Part shown: in pieces, positions 49,292 through 58,275 of the stretch
Layout: each line of letters starts with the position of its first letter
Position numbering within the stretch: the first letter of the stretch is position 1
Origin: an uncultured Clostridia bacterium
Lineage (GTDB): Bacteria; Bacillota; Clostridia; Oscillospirales; Acutalibacteraceae
Assembly: GCA_946407065.1 (NCBI GenBank)
Contig: CAMJMQ010000003.1
Coordinates: 1-64,000 of the forward strand
Length of the DNA: 64,000 nucleotides
Direction of reading: 5' to 3'
Program-made: the position numbers and the translations under genes
The notes under the pieces: model-generated
The model's database searches: none
Told to the model about the DNA's origin: nothing
The model's input: the letters and a program-made list of their open reading frames with translations, nothing else

Positions 49292-49446
49292 AGTGAGGAG
49301 TTAGGAGTGAGAAGTGAGGAGTTTTAGGAAATGCGTTCCGCATTTTGATTGATAGGAATTGGGTTTGATCCTTCTATCTTTTATAATCGGGTGTGGGCAA
49401 CGCCCACCATCAACTCCTAACTCCTAACTCCTCACTCCTAACTATC
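49292..49446. repeat. Microsatellite-ended palindromic element, copy A1
   Basis: The left end is made of GAGGAGTTAGGAGTGAG units and the right end of their complement, CTCCTAACTCCTCACTCC. The centre holds two hairpins, ATGCG/CGCAT and GTGGGC/GCCCAC, the second after ATCGGGT. The same core occurs in A2 (60684-60912) and, with other ends, in B (59679-59839). Confidence 0.8.
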
Positions 49447-49459
49447 CAAAGGAGCAAGT

Positions 49460-50023
49460 ATGAAACAAAAGCTCAAGCTGTGCTTACAGCTATTTCTTAC
49501 CTTTATGAAGATCGGCGTGGTCACCTTCGGGGGCGGCTACGCGATGATCCCGATCATCGAAAATGAAATATCGGTCAAAAAGGGATGGATCAACGGCGAT
49601 GATCTGCTCGAGGTCGTCGCGATCTCCGAGACCACTCCCGGACCCATCGCCATCTGTGCCGCTACCTTCATCGGTTATCAGGTCGGCGGTGTGTTCGGCG
49701 CGTTCTGCGCGACCTTCGGCGTGGTGCTGCCGAGCTTTTTGATCATCTTCCTCATCTCGCTGTTCCTGCGAAAATTCGAGGAACTCGAGGTCATCAAATA
49801 CGCCTTCTTCGGCATCCGCGCAGGCGTGCTGGCGCTGCTGATCAAGGCGGTCATAAGCATGTTCAAAAAGTGCCCGAAGAACATCGTCGCCTACAGCATC
49901 ATGGCGCTGTCCTTTGCGGCGGTAGCGTTCTTCTCGGCGAACGTCATCATCGTGATCATCTCGGCGGCTGTCATCGGGATCGCGGCGACGCTGATCGCGA
50001 GAAAGGCAGGCAAAAAGCTATGA
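49460..50023 (+). CDS. Chromate transporter family, first half-size subunit
   Basis: A 187-residue membrane protein of the short ChrA type: FGGGYAMIPIIENEI and ISETTPGPIAICAATFIGYQ are the family motifs. Short ChrA proteins occur in pairs whose products form one transporter. Family members are linked to chromate export, but in anaerobes the real substrate is often unknown. AAAGGAG precedes the ATG. The second subunit overlaps by ATGA. Confidence 0.85.
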   Translation: MKQKLKLCLQLFLTFMKIGVVTFGGGYAMIPIIENEISVKKGWINGDDLLEVVAISETTPGPIAICAATFIGYQVGGVFGAFCATFGVVLPSFLIIFLISLFLRKFEELEVIKYAFFGIRAGVLALLIKAVISMFKKCPKNIVAYSIMALSFAAVAFFSANVIIVIISAAVIGIAATLIARKAGKKL

Positions 50024-50598
50024 ACATCTATCTCCTGCTGTTCCTCGAATTCTTCAAGATGGGCGCGCTCACCTTCGGCGGCGGCTACGCAATGATCCCT
50101 TTCATCGAAGAGACGGTGCTCCGTCACGGCTGGATGACGACCACCGAGCTGGTGGACTTTATCGCGATATCGGAGAGCACCCCCGGCGCGTTCGCCGTCA
50201 ATATCTCGACCTACATTGGCAGTGAGGTCGGCGGCTTTCTCGGCGCGATCATTGCGACTCTGGGGTTGGTACTGCCGCCGTTCATCATCATCCTGCTGAT
50301 CGCGAAAGTATACGAAAAAATCAAAGAAAACATCATCGTGCAGGGCGCAATGCTGGGGCTGAAAGCCACAGTGGTCGGGCTGATCGGCGCGACGGTGCTG
50401 AGCGTCGGACAAGAGATATTTTTCTTTGACGGAATTAACATGGCCGTGTTTCAATCGGCAAACCTCTATGTCAGCCTCGGGATATTTGCCGTGGCATTGT
50501 TCCTGCTCCTGTACAAAAAGCTCAATCCGATTTTGATCATTGTCCTGTCCGCCGCAGTGGGGATCCTGTTTGGATATACGGGCGTGATCAAGGTATAA
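50020..50598 (+). CDS. Chromate transporter family, second half-size subunit
   Basis: A 192-residue partner with the same motifs: FGGGYAMIPFIEETV and ISESTPGAFAVNISTYIGSE. It starts inside the stop of the first subunit (ATGA), so the two are co-translated and should form a heterodimer with opposite topology. No ribosome site of its own is obvious. Confidence 0.85.
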   Translation: MNIYLLLFLEFFKMGALTFGGGYAMIPFIEETVLRHGWMTTTELVDFIAISESTPGAFAVNISTYIGSEVGGFLGAIIATLGLVLPPFIIILLIAKVYEKIKENIIVQGAMLGLKATVVGLIGATVLSVGQEIFFFDGINMAVFQSANLYVSLGIFAVALFLLLYKKLNPILIIVLSAAVGILFGYTGVIKV

Positions 50599-50834
50599 CG
50601 GTTTGTTGCGCGTTTGTAGAGGGTTGGTAGAATAGACTCGGTACATTGGCAAGCGCCTCGGTCAGGATCAAGCATTGATCTGCTTTGCTTACGAACGGTA
50701 TTATTCGGATAGTATTCGGTACGTCGGCAAGCGCCGTACCCTACAACACGCGCTTCATCTGCTTCGCGTTTGTGCGTCATTTTAACAGACGTTTCGGGAG
50801 GAGCAACAGTGGCGCTTAGCCAATCGCGAACACA

Positions 50835-50940
50835 GGGTCCCCATAACTCCCCGAGTTATGGGGAGAGGAGGAGCCGCAATGCGAGGTCAAGGCATACCAA
50901 CCGGATATGCCTACCGAGTAAAGCGAGCGACGACGATGGA
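50835..50940 (+). repeat. Hairpin module, copy 2
   Basis: The stem CCCCATAACTC/GAGTTATGGGG is followed by the same words as copy 1 at 45779: AGAGGAGGAGCCGC, GAGGTCAAGGCATACCAACC, GGATATGCC and GCGACGACGA. The flanks (50599-50834 and 50941-51137) hold no gene. Confidence 0.6.
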
Positions 50941-51137
50941 GCGCTGGTGCATGGGAGTTGTAAACCAAATCAAAGATTTGGACAACTCCTCAAAGCCCCT
51001 CCCCTACGATACAATACTGTATCATAAATGTTGAGCGTGACACTGACACGCGTATCTGACATTTCAAGAGGGATTTGTGCTGATTTTGACAAAGTTCTGA
51101 TAATCGATTAAAGTTTTGTAATAATTACCAATTTTCC

Positions 51138-51166
51138 TTGCAATTGATTGAATTCATTGGTATGAT
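51138..51166 (+). promoter_or_regulatory. Promoter of the aquaporin gene
   Basis: TTGCAA (51138-51143), a 17-base spacer, and TATGAT (51161-51166). Confidence 0.65.
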
Positions 51167-51218
51167 ATTGACAGTGGCTATCTGCCATTCGGAAAAATTC
51201 ATTTAAGGAGAGAAACAC

Positions 51219-51893
51219 ATGGACAACATCAAAAAATTCTGTGCGGAGTTCATCGGCACCTTCGTGCTGGTACTGTTCGCATGCGGTACCGCTACGGTCG
51301 TAGGCTGCAACGGCGCTGAGCCTAACGGCGCGTACATCCTCACGGCGCTGGCGTTCGGTCTGGTGATCGTCGCAATGGCGTACTCCATCGGCAACGTATC
51401 CGGCTGTCACATCAACCCGGCGGTATCGATCGGCGTTCTGCTGACCGGCGGCATGACCGTATCTGAGTTCTTCATCTACATCATCGCACAGTTCGCGGGC
51501 GCTACCGCAGGCGCGGCTGTACTGGGCGCACTGGTCGGCTTTGACTCAAGCCTCGGCGCGAACGGTCTGTACAACAACAGCATCATCAAGTCGCTGATCA
51601 TCGAGTGCATCCTGACCTTCGTCTTTGTTCTGGTCATCCTGAGCGTGACCTCCAAGAAGAAGTACGAGAAGTTCGCAGGTCTGATCATCGGCTTCACCCT
51701 GACGCTGGTCCACATCTTCGGCATCTACTTCACCGGCACCTCCGTCAACCCCGCTCGTTCCTTCGGCCCCGCGATCTTCAAGGGCGGCGAAGCACTGACA
51801 AGCTACTGGGTATTCCTGGTCGCACCCCTAGTAGGCGGCGCGCTGGCGGCAGTCGTCTTCAAGGCGCTGATCAAGAGCAAGGACGCTGAATAA
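51219..51893 (+). CDS. MIP-family aquaporin/glycerol channel
   Basis: A 224-residue channel with six helices and both pore signatures: CHINPAVSIGV in the first half and TSVNPARSFGPA in the second. The latter, with Arg in N-P-A-R-S, is more typical of water-selective aquaporins than of GlpF, but the selectivity is not certain. AAGGAGAG precedes the ATG. It is a single gene between a promoter and a terminator. Confidence 0.9.
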   Translation: MDNIKKFCAEFIGTFVLVLFACGTATVVGCNGAEPNGAYILTALAFGLVIVAMAYSIGNVSGCHINPAVSIGVLLTGGMTVSEFFIYIIAQFAGATAGAAVLGALVGFDSSLGANGLYNNSIIKSLIIECILTFVFVLVILSVTSKKKYEKFAGLIIGFTLTLVHIFGIYFTGTSVNPARSFGPAIFKGGEALTSYWVFLVAPLVGGALAAVVFKALIKSKDAE

Positions 51894-51904
51894 TCTGTGA
51901 TAGC

Positions 51905-51955
51905 AGATGAGATTGCCACGGCTCGACACGCGTGTCAAATGCCTCGCAATGACGA
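51905..51955. repeat. GATTGCCACG ... CTCGCAATGAC repeat, copy 1
   Basis: GAGATTGCCACGGCTC and CTCGCAATGAC frame GACACGCGTGTC (51925-51936). The same frame lies at 55312-55383 and 56933-56977. It is a dispersed non-coding repeat common in clostridia. Confidence 0.6.
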
Positions 51956-51967
51956 TAAACGAAACAA

Positions 51968-51997
51968 ATGCTCCCCAACTCGGGGAGCATTTTTATT
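51968..51997 (+). terminator. Terminator after the aquaporin region
   Basis: ATGCTCCCC pairs with GGGGAGCAT, followed by TTTTATTTT. From here to 52202 there is no gene. Confidence 0.8.
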
Positions 51998-52202
51998 TTC
52001 TGCCTTCACAGTCGGCTACCATTATCTTTTGTTTGTAACTTTATTTACATTTTCCGCCTCAACTGTTGCTTAAACTACAGATCGGCAATCGATTGCATAT
52101 AGGCAAAAGGGGATGGTTCTGCTATCATAATATTGTAATCAAACGAGAGCTATCATAATCGAACGGCTCGACATCATATCAAAGCAGAAAGGGTTGTGCA
52201 TC

Positions 52203-54329
52203 ATGAAAAAAAGAACCATCAAAACCAGAATCATCGCAACTGTATTATCTATCATTACACTTTTTTCCCTGTTCAGCGCATGCGCGACAACCTCTGCTTC
52301 GGCACTTGAGATCGACTACAAAGGGATTATCAAAGAAGCAGCGTCCAACGGCGCAGAAAAAGCGATCGACGCTGTCACCGAAGAGGGTATCGCTAACACG
52401 TTGCTCAAAAAGGGCGTCAACTTTCTTCTCGGCTTGCTTTTCGACGAAGACGACAACTCTCCCAAGATCCAGGATGTGCTTGATAAGCTCGACAATCTTT
52501 CAAGCAAGCTCGAGAGCTATCACGACGAAGAGATGAAAAACCTCAGACTCATCAACTCCAACATCGACTCCAAGGACTTCCGCCTTGAAGCGGACAGCAT
52601 CAGCGACGACTGTCAGGCAGCAGTCAGGAAGATCAGACAGTTCGACGCCAATATCACCACCCCCGGTGAAGGAGTGATCGACAACACCACCTATAAAACC
52701 TACAACAAGATTCTTTCCCAGTCCTCCTGCGACCTCTCCTCTCTGGAGAAGAACTTCAACAGAATGGCAGATTATATCAAAGGCGTTCGTTCCTCTACAG
52801 ATTATCGCTCCGGCTACCGCGTTACCTCCGAGTACCTCATGAACAAGATCCTTGCGAATTACAAAGAGACCGCGCACGACTGGGCGACCTCTCCCGACTT
52901 TCTCGAATACCTCAACAACATCAATGAAGAGATCGAGCTCATGGAAGCGAATGTTACACTCGATTACTTCACCATCCTCACCCTCAACAACATGGCTTAC
53001 AAGGTCAGAGAGTACGAGATTAAGAACGGTATCTACGAGGCAAACGACAACGAGCAACCCTACGCCTACTTCGAGAGTTTTGCGAAAGACCTGACTGATT
53101 CTCTCTCTTCCGTCAACGACATCTACAAGAGTGTCATCGAAGAAAACAACAACAACGGCGACTTCATGCAGGCAACCGCTGAGATCCTTACCCCCGTTGG
53201 CGGCAAATGTGTCAAGGGCTTCCACACCCTTGCCGAAGCATGGGCGCAATCCTTTAAGGCGAGCACTAGGTACGTCATCACCCTCAACGGCGACGTCAAA
53301 GCAGACGCCAACAAAGGCTTCAACATCGACAATCTCTCCGATACAAACTATGGATTTTGCAACTACGGCGGATTCCACGTCGACCTGGGCAGAACAGTCA
53401 GATTCGACCTCAACGGTCATACCCTCGACTGCTCCGCAAACAAAAACACCATCATCTTCGCCATGAACGACAGGGCAAACATACTCGTCACGAACGGTAC
53501 GATCATCGGCGGCTCGGTAGCTTTTGACGAAATAAACAGAGACCTCAATTCCGTTACTCTGAGAAGCGTGACGATCCGCAACACTGCCAACGCAGCGATC
53601 AACCTCAACACCGGCTCCACAAAGAGTCAGTGGCTCGTTATGGACAAATGCAAGGTCGAAAACTGCGGCAGGATCCAAGTCTTTTCCAACAGTGCAAATA
53701 TCAAGGTCACCAACTCCACCTTCACCAATAACTGGTCCGGTTTAACCGGCGGCGCCTTCTACCTGCCCTCTATCAATTACCCCACCTTCGAGAACTGCAC
53801 TTTCAAAGGCAACAAAGCGATGAATGGCTGCGGCGGCGCGATCGACGCCAAAAGCGTGATCTGTAAGAACTGCAACTTTGAAAACAACACTTCCGAAGAA
53901 AACAACCAATACAGCGGTACAAAGGGTGCCGGCGGTGCGATCGCAGCAAACGCACTCAAGCTTTATGACTGCACCTTCACCGGCAACACGACCAACGATC
54001 AGGCGGGCGCTGTTTGGTGCTGCGGCGGCCAAAACTACACTCAGATCATCGAGAGATGCACCTTTGACAACAACCGCTCCAAAAACGTCGGCGGCGCGGT
54101 CAGAATCGATTTGATCGACGGAAATGCCCACAGCATCAAGAACTGCACCTTCACCAACAACACCTCCGGCAGAGGCGCTGCCGTCTTGGTCGAAAACTTC
54201 TGCGGTCACTGCGATGACATCGCCTACCACTGGGGCAACAGCGGCAGCAACAACCGCTGCACCACCGGTTACGACGCCAGAAAAGTAGTCGCGGAATTCG
54301 CATGGGGTCTGAGCGGAGCAAGAAGATAA
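52203..54329 (+). CDS. Exported protein with helical N-terminal half and right-handed beta-helix
   Basis: A 708-residue protein. The signal peptide ends near FSLFSACATTSASA, which may be a lipobox or a plain cleavage site. Residues 40-340 are mostly helical with coiled-coil stretches (KIQDVLDKLDNLSSKLESYH). From about 390 a parallel beta-helix follows, with rungs such as NSTFTNNWSGLTGGAFYLP, NCTFKGNKAMNGCGGAID and DCTFTGNTTNDQAGAVWC, as in polymorphic outer proteins and carbohydrate-binding beta-helices. No catalytic motif of lyases is evident. GAAAGGG precedes the ATG. Surface role inferred. Confidence 0.75.
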   Translation: MKKRTIKTRIIATVLSIITLFSLFSACATTSASALEIDYKGIIKEAASNGAEKAIDAVTEEGIANTLLKKGVNFLLGLLFDEDDNSPKIQDVLDKLDNLSSKLESYHDEEMKNLRLINSNIDSKDFRLEADSISDDCQAAVRKIRQFDANITTPGEGVIDNTTYKTYNKILSQSSCDLSSLEKNFNRMADYIKGVRSSTDYRSGYRVTSEYLMNKILANYKETAHDWATSPDFLEYLNNINEEIELMEANVTLDYFTILTLNNMAYKVREYEIKNGIYEANDNEQPYAYFESFAKDLTDSLSSVNDIYKSVIEENNNNGDFMQATAEILTPVGGKCVKGFHTLAEAWAQSFKASTRYVITLNGDVKADANKGFNIDNLSDTNYGFCNYGGFHVDLGRTVRFDLNGHTLDCSANKNTIIFAMNDRANILVTNGTIIGGSVAFDEINRDLNSVTLRSVTIRNTANAAINLNTGSTKSQWLVMDKCKVENCGRIQVFSNSANIKVTNSTFTNNWSGLTGGAFYLPSINYPTFENCTFKGNKAMNGCGGAIDAKSVICKNCNFENNTSEENNQYSGTKGAGGAIAANALKLYDCTFTGNTTNDQAGAVWCCGGQNYTQIIERCTFDNNRSKNVGGAVRIDLIDGNAHSIKNCTFTNNTSGRGAAVLVENFCGHCDDIAYHWGNSGSNNRCTTGYDARKVVAEFAWGLSGARR

Positions 54330-54357
54330 GTACAACAGACCGACACAAAAATATCAC

Positions 54358-54391
54358 AACCGCCCTGTCATCACGCGACAGGGCGGTTGTT
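54358..54391. terminator. Bidirectional terminator between the beta-helix gene and sigG
   Basis: AACCGCCCTGTC pairs with GACAGGGCGGTT between two converging genes. Confidence 0.8.
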
Positions 54392-54396
54392 CTGCA

Positions 54397-55179
54397 TTAC
54401 AGCTCCCTTTTGATGCTGTCGATCGCGCCCTTTTCGATACGGCTGACCTGCGCCTGAGAGATCCCGATCTCCTCGGCGACCTCGGTCTGGGTCTTGCCGA
54501 GGAAATAGCGCAGAGAGAGAATCCGCTTCTCGCGGTCGCTGAGCTTCTTGAGCGCTTCCTTAAAGGCGAGCTCCTCGAGCCAGTCGCGGTCGTCGCTCTT
54601 GTCCCCCACCTGATCCATCACATAGACGGTGTCCGTGCCGTCGGAAAAAACCGGCTCATACAGGGACACCGGCTCGACAATTGCCTCGAGCGCGAGCACA
54701 ACGCTCTCCTTGTCGGTGCCGATCGTGGCGGCGATCTCCTCTACGGTCGGCTCACGATTGAGCTTGACAGTCAGCTCCTCCTTCGCCTTCATCGCGTGAT
54801 AAGCGGTGTCGCGCATTGATCGTGAGACCCGCAGACTGCCGCTGTCGCGCAGGTGCCTTCTCAGCTCACCCATGATCATCGGCACGCCGTAGGTAGAGAA
54901 GCGCACATCTAAACTGACGTCAAAATGATCGATTGCCTTGATCAGTCCGATCACCCCGACCTGAAAGAGATCGTCGAGGTTCTCTCCCCTGCCGGTGAAG
55001 CGCTGGATCACACTGAGCACCAGCCGCAGGTTACCGTTGATCATCTCTTCCCTTGCCTTTTTGCGTTCCTTCTCAGTGCCGTCACGCATTTTGAGGAGCA
55101 ATTCACGTTTTTGCTCCTCGTTCAAGACAGGCAGTCGCGCGGTATCTACGCCGCACAGTTCGACCTTATGATACTGCAA
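54397..55179 (-). CDS. sigG: RNA polymerase sigma-G, forespore
   Basis: A 260-residue sigma-70 factor. HKVELCGVDTARLPVLNEEQ is the N-terminal signature of sigma-G. Region 2 (NLRLVLSVIQRF, then DLFQVGVIGLIKAIDHFD) and region 4 (TQTEVAEEIGISQAQVSRIE) are complete. I start it at TTG 55179, with CGGAGGG 8 bases upstream, giving MQYHKVELCG; the longer frame to 55218 adds unsupported residues. Sigma-G directs late forespore genes. The usual spoIIG neighbours (spoIIGA, sigE) are not adjacent. Confidence 0.92.
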   Translation of the reverse strand: MQYHKVELCGVDTARLPVLNEEQKRELLLKMRDGTEKERKKAREEMINGNLRLVLSVIQRFTGRGENLDDLFQVGVIGLIKAIDHFDVSLDVRFSTYGVPMIMGELRRHLRDSGSLRVSRSMRDTAYHAMKAKEELTVKLNREPTVEEIAATIGTDKESVVLALEAIVEPVSLYEPVFSDGTDTVYVMDQVGDKSDDRDWLEELAFKEALKKLSDREKRILSLRYFLGKTQTEVAEEIGISQAQVSRIEKGAIDSIKREL

Positions 55180-55239
55180 AAAATCCCTCCGGTTCCATAC
55201 TGCCTTTAGTATGGACACGAAGGGATGATTTCATTCAAT

Positions 55240-55383
55240 TGTCATTTCGAGGAGCATCCAACGGTTGCGACGTGGGAATCTCAACCGATTAACCGAATAC
55301 AGACTGTTCCTCTATGTGAGATTGCCACAGCCTGCCGCTTTGCGGCACCTCCTTAACAGGAGGCTTCGGGCTTCGCAATGACA
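55240..55383. repeat. Pair of GATTGCCAC-type repeats, copy 2
   Basis: ATTGTCATTTCGAGGAGC ... GGGAATCTCAACCG (55240-55285) and GAGATTGCCACAGCCTGCCG ... CTTCGCAATGACATT (55319-55386) face each other. The second holds two hairpins, GCCGC/GCGGC and CTCCT/AGGAG. There is no gene between sigG and rmuC. Confidence 0.6.
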
Positions 55384-55384
55384 T

Positions 55385-56698
55385 TTATACATCATCGGAA
55401 TTATTTTCTAAATTAGAAAAATACGCTTCGATCGGGGTGTCGTTGCTCTCCACGGCGCTGAGCTTGCGGGTGATCTGGCGGGTTCGCACACCGACGAGCT
55501 TATCCAGCTCCTTGTTCGCCTGATCAAGCTTTGTCTGTGTCGCGACCAGAACGGTGTTGAAGGTCTCGAATTCCTTTTTGACCGAGCCTAAGAGGTTCCA
55601 AACCTCGGCAGATCGCTTCTGCACGGCGAGGGTCTTAAAGCCCATTTGGATCGAGTTGAGCAGCGCCGCCATCGTGGAAGGACCCGCGATATTCACCTTG
55701 TAGTCACGCTGTAACAGCTCGACCATGCCGCGGTTGACCACCTCGCTGTACAAGCCCTCAAAGGGCAGGAACATCACGGCGAATTCAGTGGTGTTCGGCG
55801 GATCGATGTACTTGTCGCGGATATCCTTCGCCTCGCGGCGGATGGTATTGATCAGGTTCTTTGCCGCGGCATCGACCGCCTCCTTGGAACCACTGTCATA
55901 CGCGTCACGCAGGGCGGCATAGCTGTCGCCGGGGAACTTGGAGTCGATCGGCAGATAGATGAAGCCGTCGTCGCGCGCGGGGAGCTTGATGGCAAATTCG
56001 ACCGCCTCGCGCGAGCCCTTCTTGGTGGCGACGTTGGTGTCGTACTGGTCGGGGGTGAGGATCTCCTCGAGGATATTGCCGAGCTGGATCTCGCCGACGA
56101 TACCGCGGGTCTTGACGTTGGAAAGCACCTTCTTCAAGTCGCCGACGCCGACCGCGAGGGTCTGCATCTCGCCCAGACCCTTGTACACCTGCTCGAGGCG
56201 TTCGCTGACCAGCGCGAAGCTGCGGTTCATCTTTTCTTCGAGCGTCTTTTGCAGTTTTTCGTCAACGGTGGTGCGCATCTCGGTCAACTGCTTGTTGTTG
56301 TCATCGCGGATATCGCTGAGCTTCTGCTCCATCGAGCGGCGAATATTCTCGAGCTTCTGCTCATTCTCGAGCGAAAAGGTTTTCAGTCGATCCTCAAAAT
56401 GAAGGAGCTTCTCGCTCTGAGAGGCGGAAAAACTCTGCTGATTGGTCGCGATCATCTCGCCCATATTCTTGACCGAATTCTGGGTCGAGGTGATGACCTC
56501 GGTGCGCAGGGCGGCGATCTCATCGTTCGTATTCTTCATCGTCATCTGCGCCGATTTTTCGATCTCTGAACGCAGCTGAGCGATCTCCTCACTGTTGTTA
56601 TTATTCTTTTTGGGAATAATAACGATCGCGGCGATCACGGCGATAATGCCGATCAGCGCGAGCAGACAGAGGATGACAAATTGGTACATTTCCATCAA
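55385..56698 (-). CDS. rmuC: DNA recombination protein RmuC
   Basis: A 437-residue protein. An N-terminal membrane helix (about 6-28) is followed by a long coiled coil (about 30-180), then the RmuC nuclease-like domain with GIVGEIQLGNILEEIL, LPIDSKFPGDSYAAL and FAVMFLPFEGLYSEV. RmuC limits inversions at short inverted repeats in E. coli, notable given the many palindromes in this window. It is a single gene; its stop lies in a dispersed repeat. Start MMEMYQF, with a second ATG two codons on (56692). Confidence 0.9.
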   Translation of the reverse strand: MMEMYQFVILCLLALIGIIAVIAAIVIIPKKNNNNSEEIAQLRSEIEKSAQMTMKNTNDEIAALRTEVITSTQNSVKNMGEMIATNQQSFSASQSEKLLHFEDRLKTFSLENEQKLENIRRSMEQKLSDIRDDNNKQLTEMRTTVDEKLQKTLEEKMNRSFALVSERLEQVYKGLGEMQTLAVGVGDLKKVLSNVKTRGIVGEIQLGNILEEILTPDQYDTNVATKKGSREAVEFAIKLPARDDGFIYLPIDSKFPGDSYAALRDAYDSGSKEAVDAAAKNLINTIRREAKDIRDKYIDPPNTTEFAVMFLPFEGLYSEVVNRGMVELLQRDYKVNIAGPSTMAALLNSIQMGFKTLAVQKRSAEVWNLLGSVKKEFETFNTVLVATQTKLDQANKELDKLVGVRTRQITRKLSAVESNDTPIEAYFSNLENNSDDV

Positions 56699-56932
56699 AA
56701 CACCTCATACAAATTGTTGAGGCTATTGTATCACGGAATACCGCATATTGTCAACGGAGAACGATGAGCGGTTGTGCTTTCAGCTTCACATAAGAAAGTG
56801 ATCTTATCAAACCTTCGGGAGGAGCAAGCCCCTCCCCTACAATAGCCGCTCCTCACTTCCGGCGGGTCGTCGGACACGCGTGTCTTTCCTTTTGCTTTCG
56901 ATACAGTTCATCTGTGTGTTGTCGTCAATATC

Positions 56933-56977
56933 GGTTGAGATTGCCACGGCTCTTGCAGAGCCTCGCAATGACAATTT
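56933..56977. repeat. GATTGCCACG ... CTCGCAATGAC repeat, copy 3
   Basis: TTGAGATTGCCACGGCTC and CCTCGCAATGACAATTT. Just upstream (56873-56884) lies another GACACGCGTGTC palindrome. The 56699-56932 stretch has no gene. Confidence 0.6.
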
Positions 56978-57896
56978 ATATAAACTCCGTTTCGATTAAA
57001 CGGTTACATTCGGGCGGCGAGTAGGTGAAGCGCTCCATGTGTCCGTGTGTGATGAAATATTCGGGCACAGTCGGCACATGCGGCTCACCGAAATTGTCGA
57101 TGATGATCAGCTTGATCTTCATCTTCTGCGGAATGATGCTCTTGATGTACACAGCGGCGGTATCGCCGACACGCAGGTTATCCCGCAGCTCGGCAAGCCC
57201 CGCCAGATTCGGCATCAGCTCCACGAACGCGCCGTAATTCTCGATGGAACGGATCACACCCATCACCGTCTCCCCCACCGCGAACCGCGCGGCGTTCTCC
57301 GTCCATGTGCCCAACAGTTCCTTGTGGCTCAGGGTCACGCGGTGATCGGTAATGGACTTGACTACGGCATAGATGTCCATCCCCACAGTAAAGCGCTCAT
57401 CGGGGTGTTCAATGCGCGAGACGGAGATCGCGTCGATCGGCATGAGCGCCACCAATCCGCACCCGATATCGCAAAAGGCGCCGAACGGCTCCAGATGCGT
57501 GATACGTGCGGGGATCACATCGCCGATGTGAAGCCGGCTGAGATACCGGTCGGCGCATTTTTGCTGCGCGTCGGCACGGGACAGCACCGCCGTCACGCCG
57601 TTCTCTTGACGGATAAACTCCTTGATGACAAAGCATACCGCCCTGCCGACGCGTGAGATCACCGCGATATCGCGCACACTGCCCTCACGGATGCCGAGCG
57701 CCCCTTCCTCACGCGGGATTACGCCGCGCATACACGGCAGATCGACCTTCAGATTGTGGTCATGGTCGCATAAAACCGCACGCGCTTCTAAGATATCACC
57801 GCGCTCCATCGCCGCGTGCATGTGTTCAAAAGAGCTGAGTGCGGTGAGATTTTCCGCTGTATCGATTCTCTTTCCCTCGGGGAGAAATGACGTCAT
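56976..57896 (-). CDS. S1 RNA-binding domain protein, two S1 repeats
   Basis: A 306-residue protein resembling a shortened ribosomal protein S1. S1 repeat 1 is GDVIPARITHLEPFGAFCDI and repeat 2 is GETVMGVIRSIENYGAFVEL; the N-terminal 120 residues are a degenerate S1-like region. Such proteins in clostridia are annotated as S1-like and probably bind RNA; a ribosomal role is not proven. ATG with GAGGAAC upstream. It is a single leftward gene. Confidence 0.82.
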   Translation of the reverse strand: MTSFLPEGKRIDTAENLTALSSFEHMHAAMERGDILEARAVLCDHDHNLKVDLPCMRGVIPREEGALGIREGSVRDIAVISRVGRAVCFVIKEFIRQENGVTAVLSRADAQQKCADRYLSRLHIGDVIPARITHLEPFGAFCDIGCGLVALMPIDAISVSRIEHPDERFTVGMDIYAVVKSITDHRVTLSHKELLGTWTENAARFAVGETVMGVIRSIENYGAFVELMPNLAGLAELRDNLRVGDTAAVYIKSIIPQKMKIKLIIIDNFGEPHVPTVPEYFITHGHMERFTYSPPECNRLIETEFI

Positions 57897-58039
57897 GATG
57901 TTCCTCCTGATACCGCTGTGATATAAAGCATTGGATACAAAAGCGGTATATTTTTATACACGATACAATCTATGAGCAAGGAATGAGAGTTATGACTTGA
58001 TCAATTCTATGGTATCTCGCTTTGCTCGATCAATTCATG

Positions 58040-58150
58040 CAATCCCTCAGCCGCTAACAGTCGACAGCCTCCTCACCGGAAGCGGCTCCCCCTTGTCCTT
58101 CGGACATTCCCCCAACGGGGGTACCTTTACCAAAGGGAGCCTCCTTCACT
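58040..58150. repeat. GGGAGG-type palindromic intergenic repeat, copy 3 (degenerate)
   Basis: ATCCCTCAGCCGCTAACAG ... GGAAGCGGCTCCCCCTTGTC ... TACCTTTACCAAAGGGAGCC. It resembles copy 1 (15085-15183) read in the same direction on the plus strand. 57897-58190 holds no gene. Confidence 0.5.
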
Positions 58151-58191
58151 CTTTTTTGCATCATCAGATGAAATATTTATGATAACAGGTA

Positions 58192-58220
58192 TTGAAAAAG
58201 ACCGCCGCATCGTATACAAT
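58192..58220 (+). promoter_or_regulatory. Promoter of the cyclophilin pair
   Basis: TTGAAA (58192-58197), a 17-base spacer, and TACAAT (58215-58220). Confidence 0.7.
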
Positions 58221-58275
58221 AGAAAGGTAGCCGACTCATATTTACCAAAATACCGTCGGCAGAAAGGAAACTACT

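Noticed and set aside
49460-50598. Naming the paired genes chrA with chromate resistance as function
   Set aside because: Family membership is clear, but a role in chromate export cannot be supported in an anaerobe from sequence alone.
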